Below are positions 34,776 through 46,305 of a stretch of 64,000 nt of DNA, piece after piece (the first letter of the stretch is position 1; each line of letters starts with the position of its first letter). The stretch is taken from contig JAREIK010017820.1 in the NCBI GenBank assembly GCA_029783825.1, positions 1,685,001 to 1,749,000 of the forward strand, read 5' to 3'. The position numbers and the translations under genes are program-made. The notes below the pieces were generated by a model that saw nothing but the letters and a program-made list of their open reading frames with translations, was not told where the DNA came from and searched no databases. This DNA is from Sapria himalayana. Lineage: Eukaryota > Streptophyta > Magnoliopsida > Malpighiales > Rafflesiaceae.

Positions 34776-35181
34776 AGACGTTTACAAGATCTCACTCATA
34801 TAATGTAAGTAGCCAAATCTTTGGTTGAATTAAAAATTTGATATTACAACACATCTAATTTTAAATAAAAGAATTATCTTAATCAAGATGCCAAATAGAG
34901 ATAATAACTATTCAAAGTAAAGGAAACAATTGTTCGATGTTGATTTAAGGAAGAAAGAACAACCAACATATTTTCTTTGAGATAAACCACATAGGATTTG
35001 GGATTGTCCCAATTGAGGTAAATCTATTGCAATTACCATGTAGAGTGGATAATATAAGGAAAATGTTTTTATACTAAGTTTAATCTTTTTGAGCTCCATT
35101 AAAAATGAGAAGCATAACACTTTAAAATAATTGATATATTTGATATTAGTATTTTCAATAATAATATAAAAGTACTGGTTG

Positions 35182-35216
<35 letters not shown>

Positions 35217-35585
35217 ATATTTTTATCTCTTGAGGGATCACGAAGAAGTTAAATTTGAACATACACAAATTTAAGTAGTGGGCTAAGATGGAAAATTCAA
35301 AATAAATTTCAAAATTAGTGTTTCACTAAGCATGAATGATTAAGATTTTCTACATATGTTGAATTTTCTAGATCGAGTGAATGAACAACTATTTCTATTT
35401 ATTAATTATAATATATTCTAGACCCTATTTTCCAATATATTATTTTAATAATATTAATTATTGAATAACCTAGAAAAATATTTTGTACAATGCAATTAGC
35501 AACGTGGGTGAAGAGAAATGAAATTACATTTCCACCTATCCTTAGAATGATAAAACATAGTCTATCATTGAGACTCACATCAGAT
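34776..35585. other. AT-rich interval without recognised gene
   Basis: Contains a (TG)n run at about 35190-35216. No coding similarity found; may hold the decayed 5' part of the gypsy remnant that follows. Confidence 0.4.
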
Positions 35586-37580
35586 GTAATTGAACTTCTT
35601 GATCATTTCAAGATCTTATGTCAACTCTGTTACCGAAGAAGTTGTCACAGAAGTGGGAGGTAAATCATCTAAATGAATTTGTGCCAAACAACTTTCCAAT
35701 GACTACGACACTCAGTCTAAGAACTTTGTGAGAACACAAAAAACTAAGGATGCTACTAAAAGATGAAGAACAACATTGAGATGCATTACAATTTTTGCTA
35801 CTTGACATGAGATTGAGATGTTATTAATTTCAGATTATCGAAGGTGATGAACCAAATACAATATGTCTAACATGGTATGAGTCCTATAAATTCTCGGCGA
35901 TGACTTTTGGACTTATAAATGCACTAGCCTCTTTTTTTACACTTAAGAATAAAACATTATAATCTATTCTCGATTATTTTGTGGTGATATATCTGGATGA
36001 TATTATTATATATAAAAAATTATTAGAATATGAAATATGAGAAATATGCTTTTTACATTCCAAAACTTTCATTTTTGAGTTGTATTGTGAGAAATGAGCT
36101 ACAAATATAGAAAAAAAAAATTAAAGTGTGGATTATTATCAAATGAGAGCTACCAACTAAAGTAATAGAGTTGAGATTATTTCTTAGGTTGGATAATATG
36201 GGAAATACTATCATATCATAACAGCACAAAAAATAAGGTCTAGAAGGGAAGTGTTTGGAAGTTGAATGAAATTTGCTAAGAAAATTTTGGATCATTTAAA
36301 ATAGATTATGACATAAGAGTTTGTCCTAACTTTATTGAAATATTCCAACCCATGTAAAGTATATGCAAATAGTTTAAATTTTGCAATTAGAGAAGTACTT
36401 ATACATAAATGCCATCCAATTGTATTTGAGAGTAAAAAGATGAAAAAAACTCAACAATGGTATATAATCCATAAAAAAAATGATAACAATAATTCATTGA
36501 TTATGGATACGAAGTCACTATCGGGAGGGACCATAGATTATGGTAAAAACTCATTCAGTAGCTACAAGTTATATCGATATAAAAGATGCTAACTCTCAAA
36601 CAAGCCCTATGGAAAAAGTTTCTTGTGAATATGGTTATACCTCATTATACATGTTAGGAAAAATTAATTTAGAAGATACATTAAACAAAAAAATGGAGTT
36701 TGGGTTAATTAATTAATCACAAAGGTGCTTAAAAGACTGTATTGAAAAGAGATTATTTAAAAATCCGATTACTAAAACACTTATGAAGAATATTAAAGAA
36801 GAAAAGGACCCTAAGATTTTAAGTGGAATATTATTTATCTTCACAAATGAACAAAGATTATATATCTTTTTATTTGGGATGTGGAAACAGATCATACAAG
36901 AGTACTAGGAATCCAAGTGGACTTATAATCTTGTTGTACATCATACTCTAACTCTTATGAAGGAGTGGTGATATTGGTCACATAATAAAAATAGTATAGA
37001 TAACCATGTCAAGACATGTCTAATTCACTAACAAGACAAGTTTGAGCATAAGATTATAACTTGTGTTTTAGAATTATTATAAATTCCAGGAGGATCATAA
37101 GAGATAGTTCCATGGTAGTCATTGTGGGACTGGACAAATTGATTGCGTTGGAAGCATTAAAATAGTAGTTAAATTAATTTTAAAGGTATGTCTCTTTTAT
37201 CCCTACAATGAAGAATGTTAAGTAGGGGAATCAACACAACCTTTTCAAAAAAATATCATAGTCAAAATTTGGAGAATTCCCCCAATTAACACCCAGACTA
37301 ATAGGTCGATATAAAAAGTAAAATAATAAATGTTTTATTTAGAAATATTTTTTTGGAAATTTGTGAGTGCTTCACAATGAGATTGACTGAAATTACTAAA
37401 TACAATTTTCATATAACTTACAAATAGGATATATAATAGGATAAATTATTTGAAATTATGACAGATGAACAATCACTAACCTCAAATGCAATTACATTTA
37501 GATATGTAGGACTAAATCAAATGGCTTATCATTTTGTCAAAGGGTAGAAAGAATAGATTGACTTGACTCTTTAAGAATTT
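35586..37580 (+). pseudogene. Ty3-gypsy pol remnant (RT, RNase H, integrase), plus strand
   Basis: Blocks appear in pol order. LLPKKLSQKWEVNH near 35.62 kb corresponds to the segment before RT. IIEGDEPNTICLTWYESYKF and YFVVIYLDDIIIY near 35.84-36.02 kb are RT, with the YLDD catalytic box. WELPTKVIELRLFL at 36.15 kb and VYANSLNFAIREVLIHKCHPIVFESKKM at about 36.36-36.45 kb are the RT/RNase H junction and RNase H. A VHH..NHVKTC zinc-finger-like part at 36.94-37.02 kb and a FVSASQ block near 37.37 kb are integrase. About 90 residues of RT appear deleted between 35.72 and 35.84 kb. Stops and frameshifts are frequent. It reads in the opposite direction to the gypsy remnant at 14.6-15.8 kb. Confidence 0.8.
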
Positions 37581-38901
37581 CACAAAGGAATTAAGTGTTC
37601 AAAGAAATTGGTTGATTGAAAAGAACAAGTCGTGCCCTATCAAGTATTAAAAGAAGTTGGTTTATTTAAAACAAAGAGACATGCGCAGTCAAGTGTGGGA
37701 CTAGGTATCGATTATACTTCACTTGTGTTGCGGCACACATGAGTACTCATGGTATTAGTGCAAATTAAAGACATTCAAAGATTGCAAACAAAGGGTTGGT
37801 AATATCACACAATAACTTTTATTACTTTAAAAACTTAGTGTTTAATTTATTTTATCCAAGCATATTGAAGCCATACCAAGATGAGTGAGATGATACAACG
37901 ATGTGTAAGTCACACCAAGTATGAATAGTGTTGAGGGTTGTTTTTGAGAAAAAATACTGACGAAATATTGGTTTGAATGAGTCACGAGGTAATAAAATTA
38001 TATGCCAAAGAAGAATAAATGGTGAAAATGATGTAGCTACTAGACTAGTATGCCAATTTAGAACTTGTCAATGCATTATGATAATTTTAAAAAGATATTA
38101 TAAATTTTCATCATGATCATTCTACGAATATGTCAGTTAGATAAATAGGAGAGGATGTCTTTACTCAATTACATTTCAAAAAATATCAGAATGTGCGATA
38201 ATTCGATGAGGACTTAAAGAAAGATCTAGAAGAGACTAAAATTTCCCATATATTTCAAAAAGATCTCAAAAGATTTCTAGAATGTTTCAGGGACTCTAAG
38301 ATCACTAGATTCTTTTATAGAAAAAAAAATAAAAAAACATAAAATTTAGTGTTATTAATAAGAAGTTCTTCTCGGTGATGGTGATGTCCTCCATTATTTC
38401 GTGTTGAATTTACATCTTATTAGCAATGTAATAATATAAACAAAATATATGATTGAATCCCTCAACAAGATGATTAAATTCTTAAATTCGATCTAAAATT
38501 CTTAAAGTTTCACTCATTTTGCCTAAACATTTTTTGATTTCTTCTTCTTAAAGTTGTCCAGAGCAACATTCAAAAGAATGTTTCTAATTAGGATGGTTGA
38601 TCAATAATATTGAAAAGATAATATTAGGGGCATTATCTACTATTTTGATTCGATTTAAAATCCCTCAACAAGATGATCAACATTTGATTCGATTTCTATG
38701 GTTTTTCATGATTATCATTATCATCTTTGTTTTGATAAAAGCATGATGTCTAATCAAATACAAGTTTCATGTGTGCACTTGTTGGATTATATGAATTTGT
38801 TTGTTTTTAGCAATATTCTTGATTTTAATGTTTGATAAATTTCATCTGGGAATTTTATAAACTCCCAAATCATATATGATAAATAAGTAATTTCTAATGA
38901 A
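37581..38901. other. AT-rich interval, probable gypsy 3' region
   Basis: Downstream of the gypsy integrase remnant. 37.6-38.4 kb has moderate complexity and could be chromodomain/3' LTR debris, but no LTR partner is visible. Confidence 0.35.
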
Positions 38902-38906
38902 ATAAT
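38902..38906. repeat. 5-bp target-site duplication of the copia element, left copy
   Basis: ATAAT, repeated at 43943-43947 directly after the 3' LTR. The AT-rich context allows a shift of a base or two. Confidence 0.6.
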
Positions 38907-39228
38907 TGTTGACGGGCTGTTCGTTAAGTTGAGCCGATTAGAGTGAAATTACCACTATGCCCTTAATGAGCAATTATCAATATATTGATGTAAAGTATTT
39001 CTTTAATTGATTCTTTTTGTTTTTAATTATCGGATGGATATAAAAGCTGTTTGTTTTTCTTGACATAGCTACTAGCTGAACAATTTTTACTAAGTGTTTT
39101 AATTTTGGTTTCCTGCTGCACGATTCTCTCCTCTCCTTCTTCTCTTCTGCTCTTCTCCTTCTTCTCTGTTCTGTGCTTCTTTTCTTGAGAATTTCTTGTT
39201 GTAAACATGGAATAGTTGTTCTAAAATA
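38907..39228 (+). repeat. Copia 5' LTR
   Basis: Starts tgttgacgggctg. It contains a TATA box (atataaaag at 39038-39046), which would drive the element's RNA, and a pyrimidine-rich ctcctctccttcttctc tract. It ends ttctaaaata, judged by the boundary with the target duplication after the 3' LTR rather than by a canonical CA. Confidence 0.9.
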
Positions 39229-39234
39229 ACATTG

Positions 39235-39246
39235 TGGTATCAGAGC
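39235..39246 (+). promoter_or_regulatory. Primer-binding site (initiator Met-tRNA type)
   Basis: tggtatcagagc, the standard complement of the 3' end of plant initiator tRNA-Met used to prime minus-strand DNA synthesis. It begins six bases after the LTR. Confidence 0.9.
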
Positions 39247-39472
39247 CTCAATACCTAATTGAGATCGAGATTATTTTTGAATAATATTCAAATCTAATCT
39301 CTCCAGAATAGGCGTTCTCTGAAAACCTAACTATTTCTCACAATTTTCTTAAGATCGAGCATAGATCTGACCAGATCTACTAAGATCTAAAGGTTTTGTG
39401 GTTTTTTAAAACCTATTTTTACAAAACCCTAACATCCTGTTCAAATTTTTTCAAGCTGTTCTTAGGATTATT

Positions 39473-40437
39473 ATGTTTTCAAAAGTTCAAAACTCATCAA
39501 ACTCGGGTTCGATTCCTATTCCCTTGTTTGATGGTGAAAATTTTGACTATTGGCTTGTCAAAATGCGAACATTATTTATCTCCCAAGATATATGGGAAAT
39601 TGTGGTTTCTAGATATGTAGAAGCTCCTAATTTCTCTATTCTGGAAGGTAAGGAATTGTTGCAAGAGAAGGAATTATGGAAATTAAATGCTAAGGCATTA
39701 CTTTTCATCCAATAGGGTGTAAGTAATGCAATATTCCCTCGATTACTTGGCTGTACTCAAGCCAAGGAGGCTTGGGACCTCCTAATCGAGGAATACCATG
39801 GAGATAAGAAGGCTCGAGGAATTCTTCTGCACTCCTTGAGAAAAGATTTCGAGAATCTGAGTATGAAAAACTCAGATTCTCTTACTGAGTTTTCAACTCA
39901 GTTTCTTGATATAGTTAATCAACTTAAGATTCATGGAGAAAATGTCTCTGAGACTCGATTAGTTGAAAAACTACTTATCTGTATGCCTGATAAGTTTGAT
40001 GCCATTGTGGCAGTGATAGAAGAAACCAAAGATTTGTCAAAACTCTCCATCCAGCAAGTTCTGAGTTCTTTAAAATCTTATGAAAGTCGATTACTAAAGA
40101 GGCAGAAAGCTCTGGAGAGACTGCAATGCAGTCAAGATGGGAAGAAAGCTCCAACAAGGCCGAAGTACAATACAGAGACATGAGGAGTAAGAAAAATACA
40201 CAAAGGTATGAGTTTAAAAATAAAAACAAAAATAAAATTAAAACAGGCTCTACTTCTACTCTCTCAATTGACTCATCTAATGAACAATCTATCTCTTGCA
40301 ATATATGCAAGAGATTAAACCACACTGCGACAGAGTGTTGGTTTCGAAAACAGAACCAATGCCAAAAATATAAGAGGTTTGGGCACAGTTCTAAGAACTG
40401 TAAGAGCATCTCTAAACAGAATGCTGGTTTTACATAA
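39473..40437 (+). pseudogene. Copia gag (capsid/nucleocapsid), broken
   Basis: Starts MFSKVQNSSNSG at 39473. It continues with the UBN2-type Gag core (FDGENFDYWLVKM, a W..L.AKALLFI region, then FENLSMKNSDSLTEF and LLICMPDKFD). An in-frame TAG at 39713 interrupts it. The frame ends at TGA 40181, and the nucleocapsid continues in another frame, with a CCHC zinc knuckle CNICKRLNHTATEC at about 40297-40340. A second knuckle-like stretch has lost one Cys (CQKYKRFGHSSKNC). TAA/TGA at 40435-40440 separate it from protease. Confidence 0.85.
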
Positions 40438-40494
40438 TGAGTAACTTCTATAGAACATCTATTTTATGCAAATGAAATAGAAAATACACATTCA

Positions 40495-43400
40495 ATAAAT
40501 ACTTGGTTTCTGGACAGTGGGTGCTCAAACCACATGTCTGAAAATAAAGAAATATTTGTGGATTTACTTACAGTGGTAAACTCACAAGTTAAACTGGTCA
40601 ATGGTGAACTAGTTCAGGCGCAAGCCAAGGGCAGAGTGGCAGTACCCACCTGCTCTGGAACAAAATTCATAAAGGATGTACTTCTAGTTCCTGCCTTGGA
40701 CCAGAATTTACTAAGTGTTGGCCAGTTAATTGAAAAGGGTTATAAACTGTCGTTTGAAAATAAAACGTGTGAAATTTTTGATCAAGGCAGTAATCAACCC
40801 TCTTGGACAGTAAAAATGTCAAGTGGAAGAAGTTTTCCACTGACATTTGCTGAAAAAACAGATAAGACATTCTCAATGAATGTCCAATCTGTAGCTTCTT
40901 TATGGCACAGAAGGTTTGGGCATTTAAACTATTTTGACCTAAAAAACATTTTTCAAAATAACTTAGTAAATGGAGTGCCTTCAAACCTATCACTGCCTAC
41001 CTCTGTCTGTGAAGAGTGCTCACTGGGAAAACAATCCAGAAAGAGCTTTCCAAAACACTATGCCTGGAAAGCTTCCAAACCATTGGAACTACTGCATGCT
41101 GACATATGTGGTCCTATGTCAGTAAAATCTCTAGGCAGCAGTAGTTATTTCTTATTGTTTATAGATGATTGCACGAAATATATATGGGTATTCTTCTTGA
41201 AACACAAGCCTGAAGCACTTGAATGCTTCAAGAAACTCTTACCACTTGTCGAAAGACAATCTGGACTAAGTGTTAAGTCACTTAGAACAGATAGAGGAGG
41301 TGAGTTCCTCTCTCAAAAATTCACAAACTTCTGTGAATCCAAAGGGATAGCTAGGCAGCTTACCACTACCTACTCACCACAACAGAATAGAGTTGTGGAG
41401 AGGAAAAATAGAACTATAATGGAAATGGCTAGATCACTTCTAAATCAGAAAGACTTACCAAAAACCTTTTGGGCAGAGGCAGTGAACACATCAGTGTACC
41501 TGCTCAATAGGTGCCCAACCAAAGCATTGGAAAACTTAACTCCAGTGCAAGCCTGGACTGGAAGGAAACCTAATGTTAAACACTTAAAGGTATTCGGGAG
41601 TGTTTGTTACTCCCATATACCAAGTGCACAAAGAACCAAATTAGACTCTAAGAGTCTAAAGTGCATTTTAGTAGGTTACAGTATGCAATCTAAGGGTTAC
41701 AGACTGTATTCACCAGAAACCAAGTCATTTCTGGTGAGTAGAGACATTGTAATTGATGAAAACAGTAGATGGGCTGAAAATTTAATTGAAGCAAATACTG
41801 GAACCAAAAATGGTTGCACAGAAGGTGCTGCAACTAGCAATAAATTAATAAGCGCTCCAAGGTACGATTTCAGCTCACCCTCTACTTTTTCTTCTGAGTT
41901 TGTTTCTGATTCTGATTCTTCTTCTGAATATGATTCTCAATAAAAGTCCAAGTCTGTTTCTAAGTATAGTAATTGTTCATCACCTAAATCTGAATCCGTG
42001 ACTAAACTTAATAAAATAACTCATGTAAAGTATAAAGACTTGTTAGACATTTACCAGAGATGTAATTACGCCTCAGTTGAGTCACTCAATTATGAAGAGG
42101 CTGTAAAACATCAATTCTGGTTCAAAGCGATGCAGACAGAAATGTCTGTCATTGAGAAAAATAACACTTGGACCTTAGTGGATTTACCCCAAAATAAACA
42201 CAGTATAGGTGTTAAGTGGATTTATAGGATTAAAATTAAATCAAACTCAAATCAGCCTGTATACAATGCTCGATTGGTAGCTAAAGGTTACTCACAAAAA
42301 CCCGGATTAGACTACCATGAAAGCTTTGCTCCAGTAGCAAGGTTAGAAACCATAAGGTTTTTAATAGCCTTAGCTGGACAGAAAGGATGAAATATATTCT
42401 AATTAGACATTAAATCTGCCTTTCTAAATGGAAAACTTAAAGAAGAGATATATGTTGAACAACCCCCTGGGTTTGTAAAAAAGGGGAGTGAACACTGTGT
42501 TTATAAATTAAATAAGGCTTTGTATGGGTTGAAACAAGCTCCTCGTGCTTGGTATCAACAAATCAACTCAAACTTTCTGAATCAAGGATTCAGTAGAAGT
42601 AAGAGTGAGCCTACACTCTATATTAAAAGAGATAATCATTCTGGAATTTTAATTGTTTCTTTGTATGTCGATGATATTATTTTTACAAGTAATAAAACTG
42701 AATTGATAAATAACTTTAGGAGAGAAATGGAAATTAAATATGAGATGTCTGACCTAGGAAACCTAAAACAATTCTTAGGACTTGAAATAACTCAAGACAC
42801 AAGTGGTGTGTCCATTTCTCAAACTACATACATTAAACAAATATTGAAAAATTTTGGAATGAGTGACTGCAAGCCTATATCTACCCATTTAGAAGCAAAT
42901 CAGAAATTACTTTCAACTAAAGGTAAACCTGTAAATGAGAAAACATACAGAAGCTTAATTGGAAGCTTGTTGTATGCATCAGCAACCAGACCCGATATTG
43001 TATATTCTGTTCACTTGTTGTCACGTTTTATGCATTGTCCGAATCATATACACTTAAGTGCTTCCAAACGGATATTGAGATATCTTAAAGGTACACTTAA
43101 CTTAGGTCTGAAATATCAAAAAATTAACCATACAGAAATCATTGGTTATTGTGATAATGATTGGGGAGGAAATCCAGAGAATTACAAAAGTACCTTTGGA
43201 TATGTGTTTAATTTAGGAACTGCGGTTGTTTCTTGGCAGTCCAAGAAACAATCAACCGTAGCCCTGTCCACTACTGAAGCTGAATATGTTTTAGCTTCAG
43301 TTGCAACCTCTCAAGCCTTATGGCTTAGAAAACTGTTGGGTGACTTAGATAAATTTCAAAAATATCCAACAAAAATTCTGTGTGATAATCAATCGACTAT

Positions 43401-43581
43401 ATCTATTGCGAGTGATATGATAATGCATATTCGAACTAAACACATAAGTTTGAAATATTACTTCATTAAGAATGCAATTGAATCTAATGAAGTTAAATTA
43501 ATTTTTTGCAGGACTGAAGAACAAGTAGCCGATATATGTACGAAGTCCCTACCGAGAAAAAAGCTTGTCTATTTGAGATAA
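40495..43581 (+). pseudogene. Copia pol (protease, integrase, reverse transcriptase, RNase H), broken
   Basis: One frame throughout, interrupted by stops. The protease has DSG at 40513-40521 (WFLDSGCSNHM). The integrase zinc finger is H..H (WHRRFGHLN) with CEEC, and its DDE residues lie in LLHADICGP, LRTDRGGEF and VVERKNRT. Reverse transcriptase has KSAFLNG, LYGLKQAPRAWY and the catalytic box LYVDDIIFTSN. RNase H has CDNDWGG, TTEAEY and CDNQST, then EEQVADICTKSLP. Stops: TAA 41941, TGA 42388, TAA 42400, and TAA 43579 close to the normal end. TGA 42388 sits where a Trp is expected, and the stops at 41941 and 42400 sit where Gln is plausible, so single C-to-T/G-to-A changes would explain them. 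Confidence 0.9.
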
Positions 43582-43610
43582 AAGCTTGGTCTGACCTCAA
43601 CTACATCGAA

Positions 43611-43620
43611 TGGTGGGGAT
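43611..43620 (+). promoter_or_regulatory. Polypurine tract
   Basis: tggtggggat directly before the 3' LTR; the usual plus-strand primer of LTR retrotransposons. Confidence 0.75.
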
Positions 43621-43942
43621 TGTTGATGGGCTGTTCGTTAAGTTGAGCCGATTAGAGTGAAATTACCACTATGCCTTTAATGAGCAATTATCAATATATT
43701 GCTGTAAAGTATTTCTTTAATTGATTCTTTTTGTTTTTAATTATCGGATGGATATAAAAGCTGTTTGATTTTCTTGACCTAGCTGCTGGTTGAACAATTT
43801 TTACTAATTGTTTTGATTTTGGTTTTCTGCTGCGCGATCCTCTCCTCTCCTTCTTCTCTTCTGCTATTCTCCTTCTTCTCTATTCTGTGCTTCTTTTCTT
43901 GAGAATTCCTTGTTGTAAACATGGAATAGTTGTTCTAAAATA
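43621..43942 (+). repeat. Copia 3' LTR
   Basis: Starts tgttgatgggctg. Same length as the 5' LTR, with about 16 substitutions and no indels seen by eye. Carries the same TATA-like and pyrimidine tracts. Confidence 0.92.
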
Positions 43943-43947
43943 ATAAT
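43943..43947. repeat. 5-bp target-site duplication of the copia element, right copy
   Basis: ATAAT, matching 38902-38906. Confidence 0.6.
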
Positions 43948-44057
43948 AATTTCATCAAAGAATCAAAACTATACTAATTTGAATTTGATACTTATTGTTA
44001 CAAATGCCCAACAAAAAAAAAAAAAATAAAATAACAAAAAAAAATCATAAATGAGAT

Positions 44058-44546
44058 TCAATAGAAACTGAAACGGTGATTTTTTTGCTTCCCTTTCCTG
44101 TTCCCCGCCTTAGAAATCTCCCTGGCAAGCCAGTCATCCATCTCATCGGTCCGATCACCTTGGGTATGATAGAAATCATCGTCATGCTGTCCGTTTCCTA
44201 TGACCGATGTGAATCTGACGCCATTGTCCGTCCGATCGAACTGAACTTAAGAACTCTCAGGAGGTCTCGTGGGAAGACGGAGTTCGTCATAGGTGAGGCC
44301 TTTCGATTGTACCGGGAGAACCGTCAAGCTCAGGTCGTTGAGAAAGTCCGATAACGAGATGGTTAGGCTCGTCTTCCTCCTGGATTTCTTCGTGATCGAG
44401 GAGGCTGTGAGGGATGGCAATACAGCCGTCAACTGGTCGCAAAATATCTCGGCCTCATGTTGGCGTTGAAGATCGTCTTCGGCGCGTTTCTCTTCCAGCG
44501 CCCACGACCCAGGCTTACTCCATGCAGAAGACAAAGTGTCCGTCAT
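44058..44546 (-). pseudogene. Plant eIF4B-like N-terminal fragment with in-frame stop
   Basis: eIF4B stimulates the eIF4A RNA helicase during cap-dependent translation initiation. The minus-strand ATG at 44546 opens MTDTLSSAWSKPGSWALEEK, like the 'W-x-KPGAWAL(D)AE' start of plant eIF4B. A short basic segment (KKSRRKTSLTISLSDF) follows, then GLTYDELRLPTRP, resembling the 'LTHEELL-LPTGP' motif. TAA at 44247-44249 (codon 100) stops it. The same frame continues another 62 codons, including DRTDEMDDWLA (compare the family's RADE-DNW motif), to TGA at 44058. The family is usually ~500 residues, so the C-terminal two thirds are absent. GC content is gene-like, unlike the flanks. A TATA-like ccttataag lies ~70 bases upstream. 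No RNA evidence is available. Confidence 0.55.
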
Positions 44547-44654
44547 TGTTGCTTTCTCTCTGTAGAATATTGATGTTCTATCGATGTAGAAATTTGGTGA
44601 AATGAGGAATAGTTGGGAGGATATCTTATAAGGAATGTAAATTTACCTTTAGTC

Positions 44655-44785
44655 TGAAGTAGAACTGGTCAAATAGAACTGGTCAAATAGAATAGGTCAA
44701 ACGTCAAATAGAACTGGTCAAATTTTGTATTTAGAAACAAAAAGAAATGTGTATAGTTTAAAATTCAATAGAACTGGTCAAACAT
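44655..44785. repeat. Short tandem repeat, unit aatagaactggtcaa
   Basis: The 15-mer aatagaactggtcaa, or a one-base variant, occurs four to five times, first in direct tandem at about 44660-44730 and once more near 44767-44783. It is just upstream of the eIF4B-like fragment. Confidence 0.85.
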
Positions 44786-46305
44786 GCACGATATAATCAA
44801 TTTTAGGCACATCCTTGCCATTGTGCCATGTTAGGCACAACACTATATGGATATCATGCCCTATTTAGCATGCTAAGTATTGCCAATTCATTCTACTTTT
44901 TGGGAATAAATCTAATTAAACTATTTTGAAATTTTAATATTTTATTTTATAATTTATTGATAATATTGTATTTAAATGAATTAAAATGAAATAAATAATT
45001 AAAAAGATTGACATCCGCCTCAAATAAAAAATAAAAATATCTAATTAAAAAAAATCTATTCTAATCAAAAGCAATATATACATATATATAACATACGATG
45101 AAGCATGACTTATAAAACTATAAGTACATAAAGTTATAACCAATAGAAATAAAAATAATAATAATATTGTATAATACAAAAATTAATAATCAAAAATCAA
45201 ATTATTCACCAATTGGTGTTTGTGGTATGGTAGTACCGATGTAGATATAAATAGTTATTAACATATATGCATATTAAGGCATTGCTAGTAGTGAAATTAA
45301 TCTCATTGGTCTCAATATCCCAAAAATCATTATTCACAAACAACTCTTGTATCTTATCCTGAATGTATAACCTTGAATCTTTTCAAGTTCTTTATGAATC
45401 AAAATGCCTATGATAATTGGTTATAGTCTTAATATCCAATCTGAAATAAAATTAGTAGTAATAACAAAGTTGACTCTGATGCTACGCTAGACATCAGTAG
45501 TGTTAGAAATCAAGTTTTATCTTAGTTATCATGAGATATATGGATTTGTATGTTTTCTACCAAAGTAAAATGTTAAAATTTTTAATATCATTATCTGATA
45601 TGATGTAATAGTTAATAATATCTAAGTACTAAGATATCTCACTCCTATTCGATAACAACCTAATTGTTTTCTTCTAGCTAACTAACTAGAGCATTTATCA
45701 TCTCTGAATATGATTTCAATATTCATAATTACAGCTTGATTATAATTATCATCCTAGTATCATAATATGAATATATATATTATGACATTTTTTATCCCTT
45801 CCACCTTAACCCTATGATCCATATATCCTTTCAAGCAATAAAGATATAAAATAATGGACATAAAAATCTCATCTAATAGCCCATCTCTAATTGTTCAAAC
45901 ATATGCTTAATGTGATACTTATATTTAATATGAAAAAGCTCAGCAAACAACTCATCTCTAATTGTTCAAACTAACATACTAATACATACTTCATTATCAG
46001 AAGTATTATAAAAAATGATACTAAATGATTTAATATGAATATCATATGCAATAATTATCCTCATCTAATAAACTCATATTTGGTAGGGACATCAATAGGA
46101 TGGAGGATCTCACAAAATCTTATAATTTTTTTATTAAATTTCATTTTGAATCTAAATAGTGGGTAGTTAGGCATGCGAATAATTCATTATCACAACTAAT
46201 CTATATATCAAATATCATAGACACTACACAATATTCCATAAATTTATTAATTATTATTTATTTTTCTAATTCATAATATTTTATTTTATCATTCATATTT
46301 ATTGG
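44786..46305 (-). pseudogene. hAT transposase remnant, copy 2 (minus strand)
   Basis: Aligns with copies 1 and 3 in the C-terminal dimerisation part (about 45330-45700) and in the more N-terminal part (about 45880-46260), with the middle deleted. A patch with ttgtgccatgttaggcac, tcatgccc and gcatgc words at 44800-44880 takes the place of the hAT subterminal region. All frames are interrupted. Confidence 0.5.

Larger units (their letters stand above)
38907..43942 (+). mobile_element. Full-length Ty1-copia LTR retrotransposon, inactivated
   Basis: A complete 5.0-kb element: 322-bp LTR (38907-39228), PBS, gag, protease, integrase, RT, RNase H, polypurine tract and 322-bp LTR (43621-43942), flanked by ATAAT. 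Gene order (integrase before RT) makes it Ty1-copia. By eye the LTRs differ at about 16 positions, roughly 95% identity, so it is not recent. Several stop codons and one frameshift prevent a full polyprotein. The remnant at 8.85-10.8 kb is a relative. Confidence 0.95.

Noticed and set aside
40667..40993. Antisense open frame within copia pol
   Set aside because: Opposite-strand shadow of the protease/integrase reading frame.
42388..42402. Readthrough or recoding of the stops in copia pol
   Set aside because: Multiple stops plus a gag frameshift are better explained by decay; no stem-loop or readthrough context was evident.
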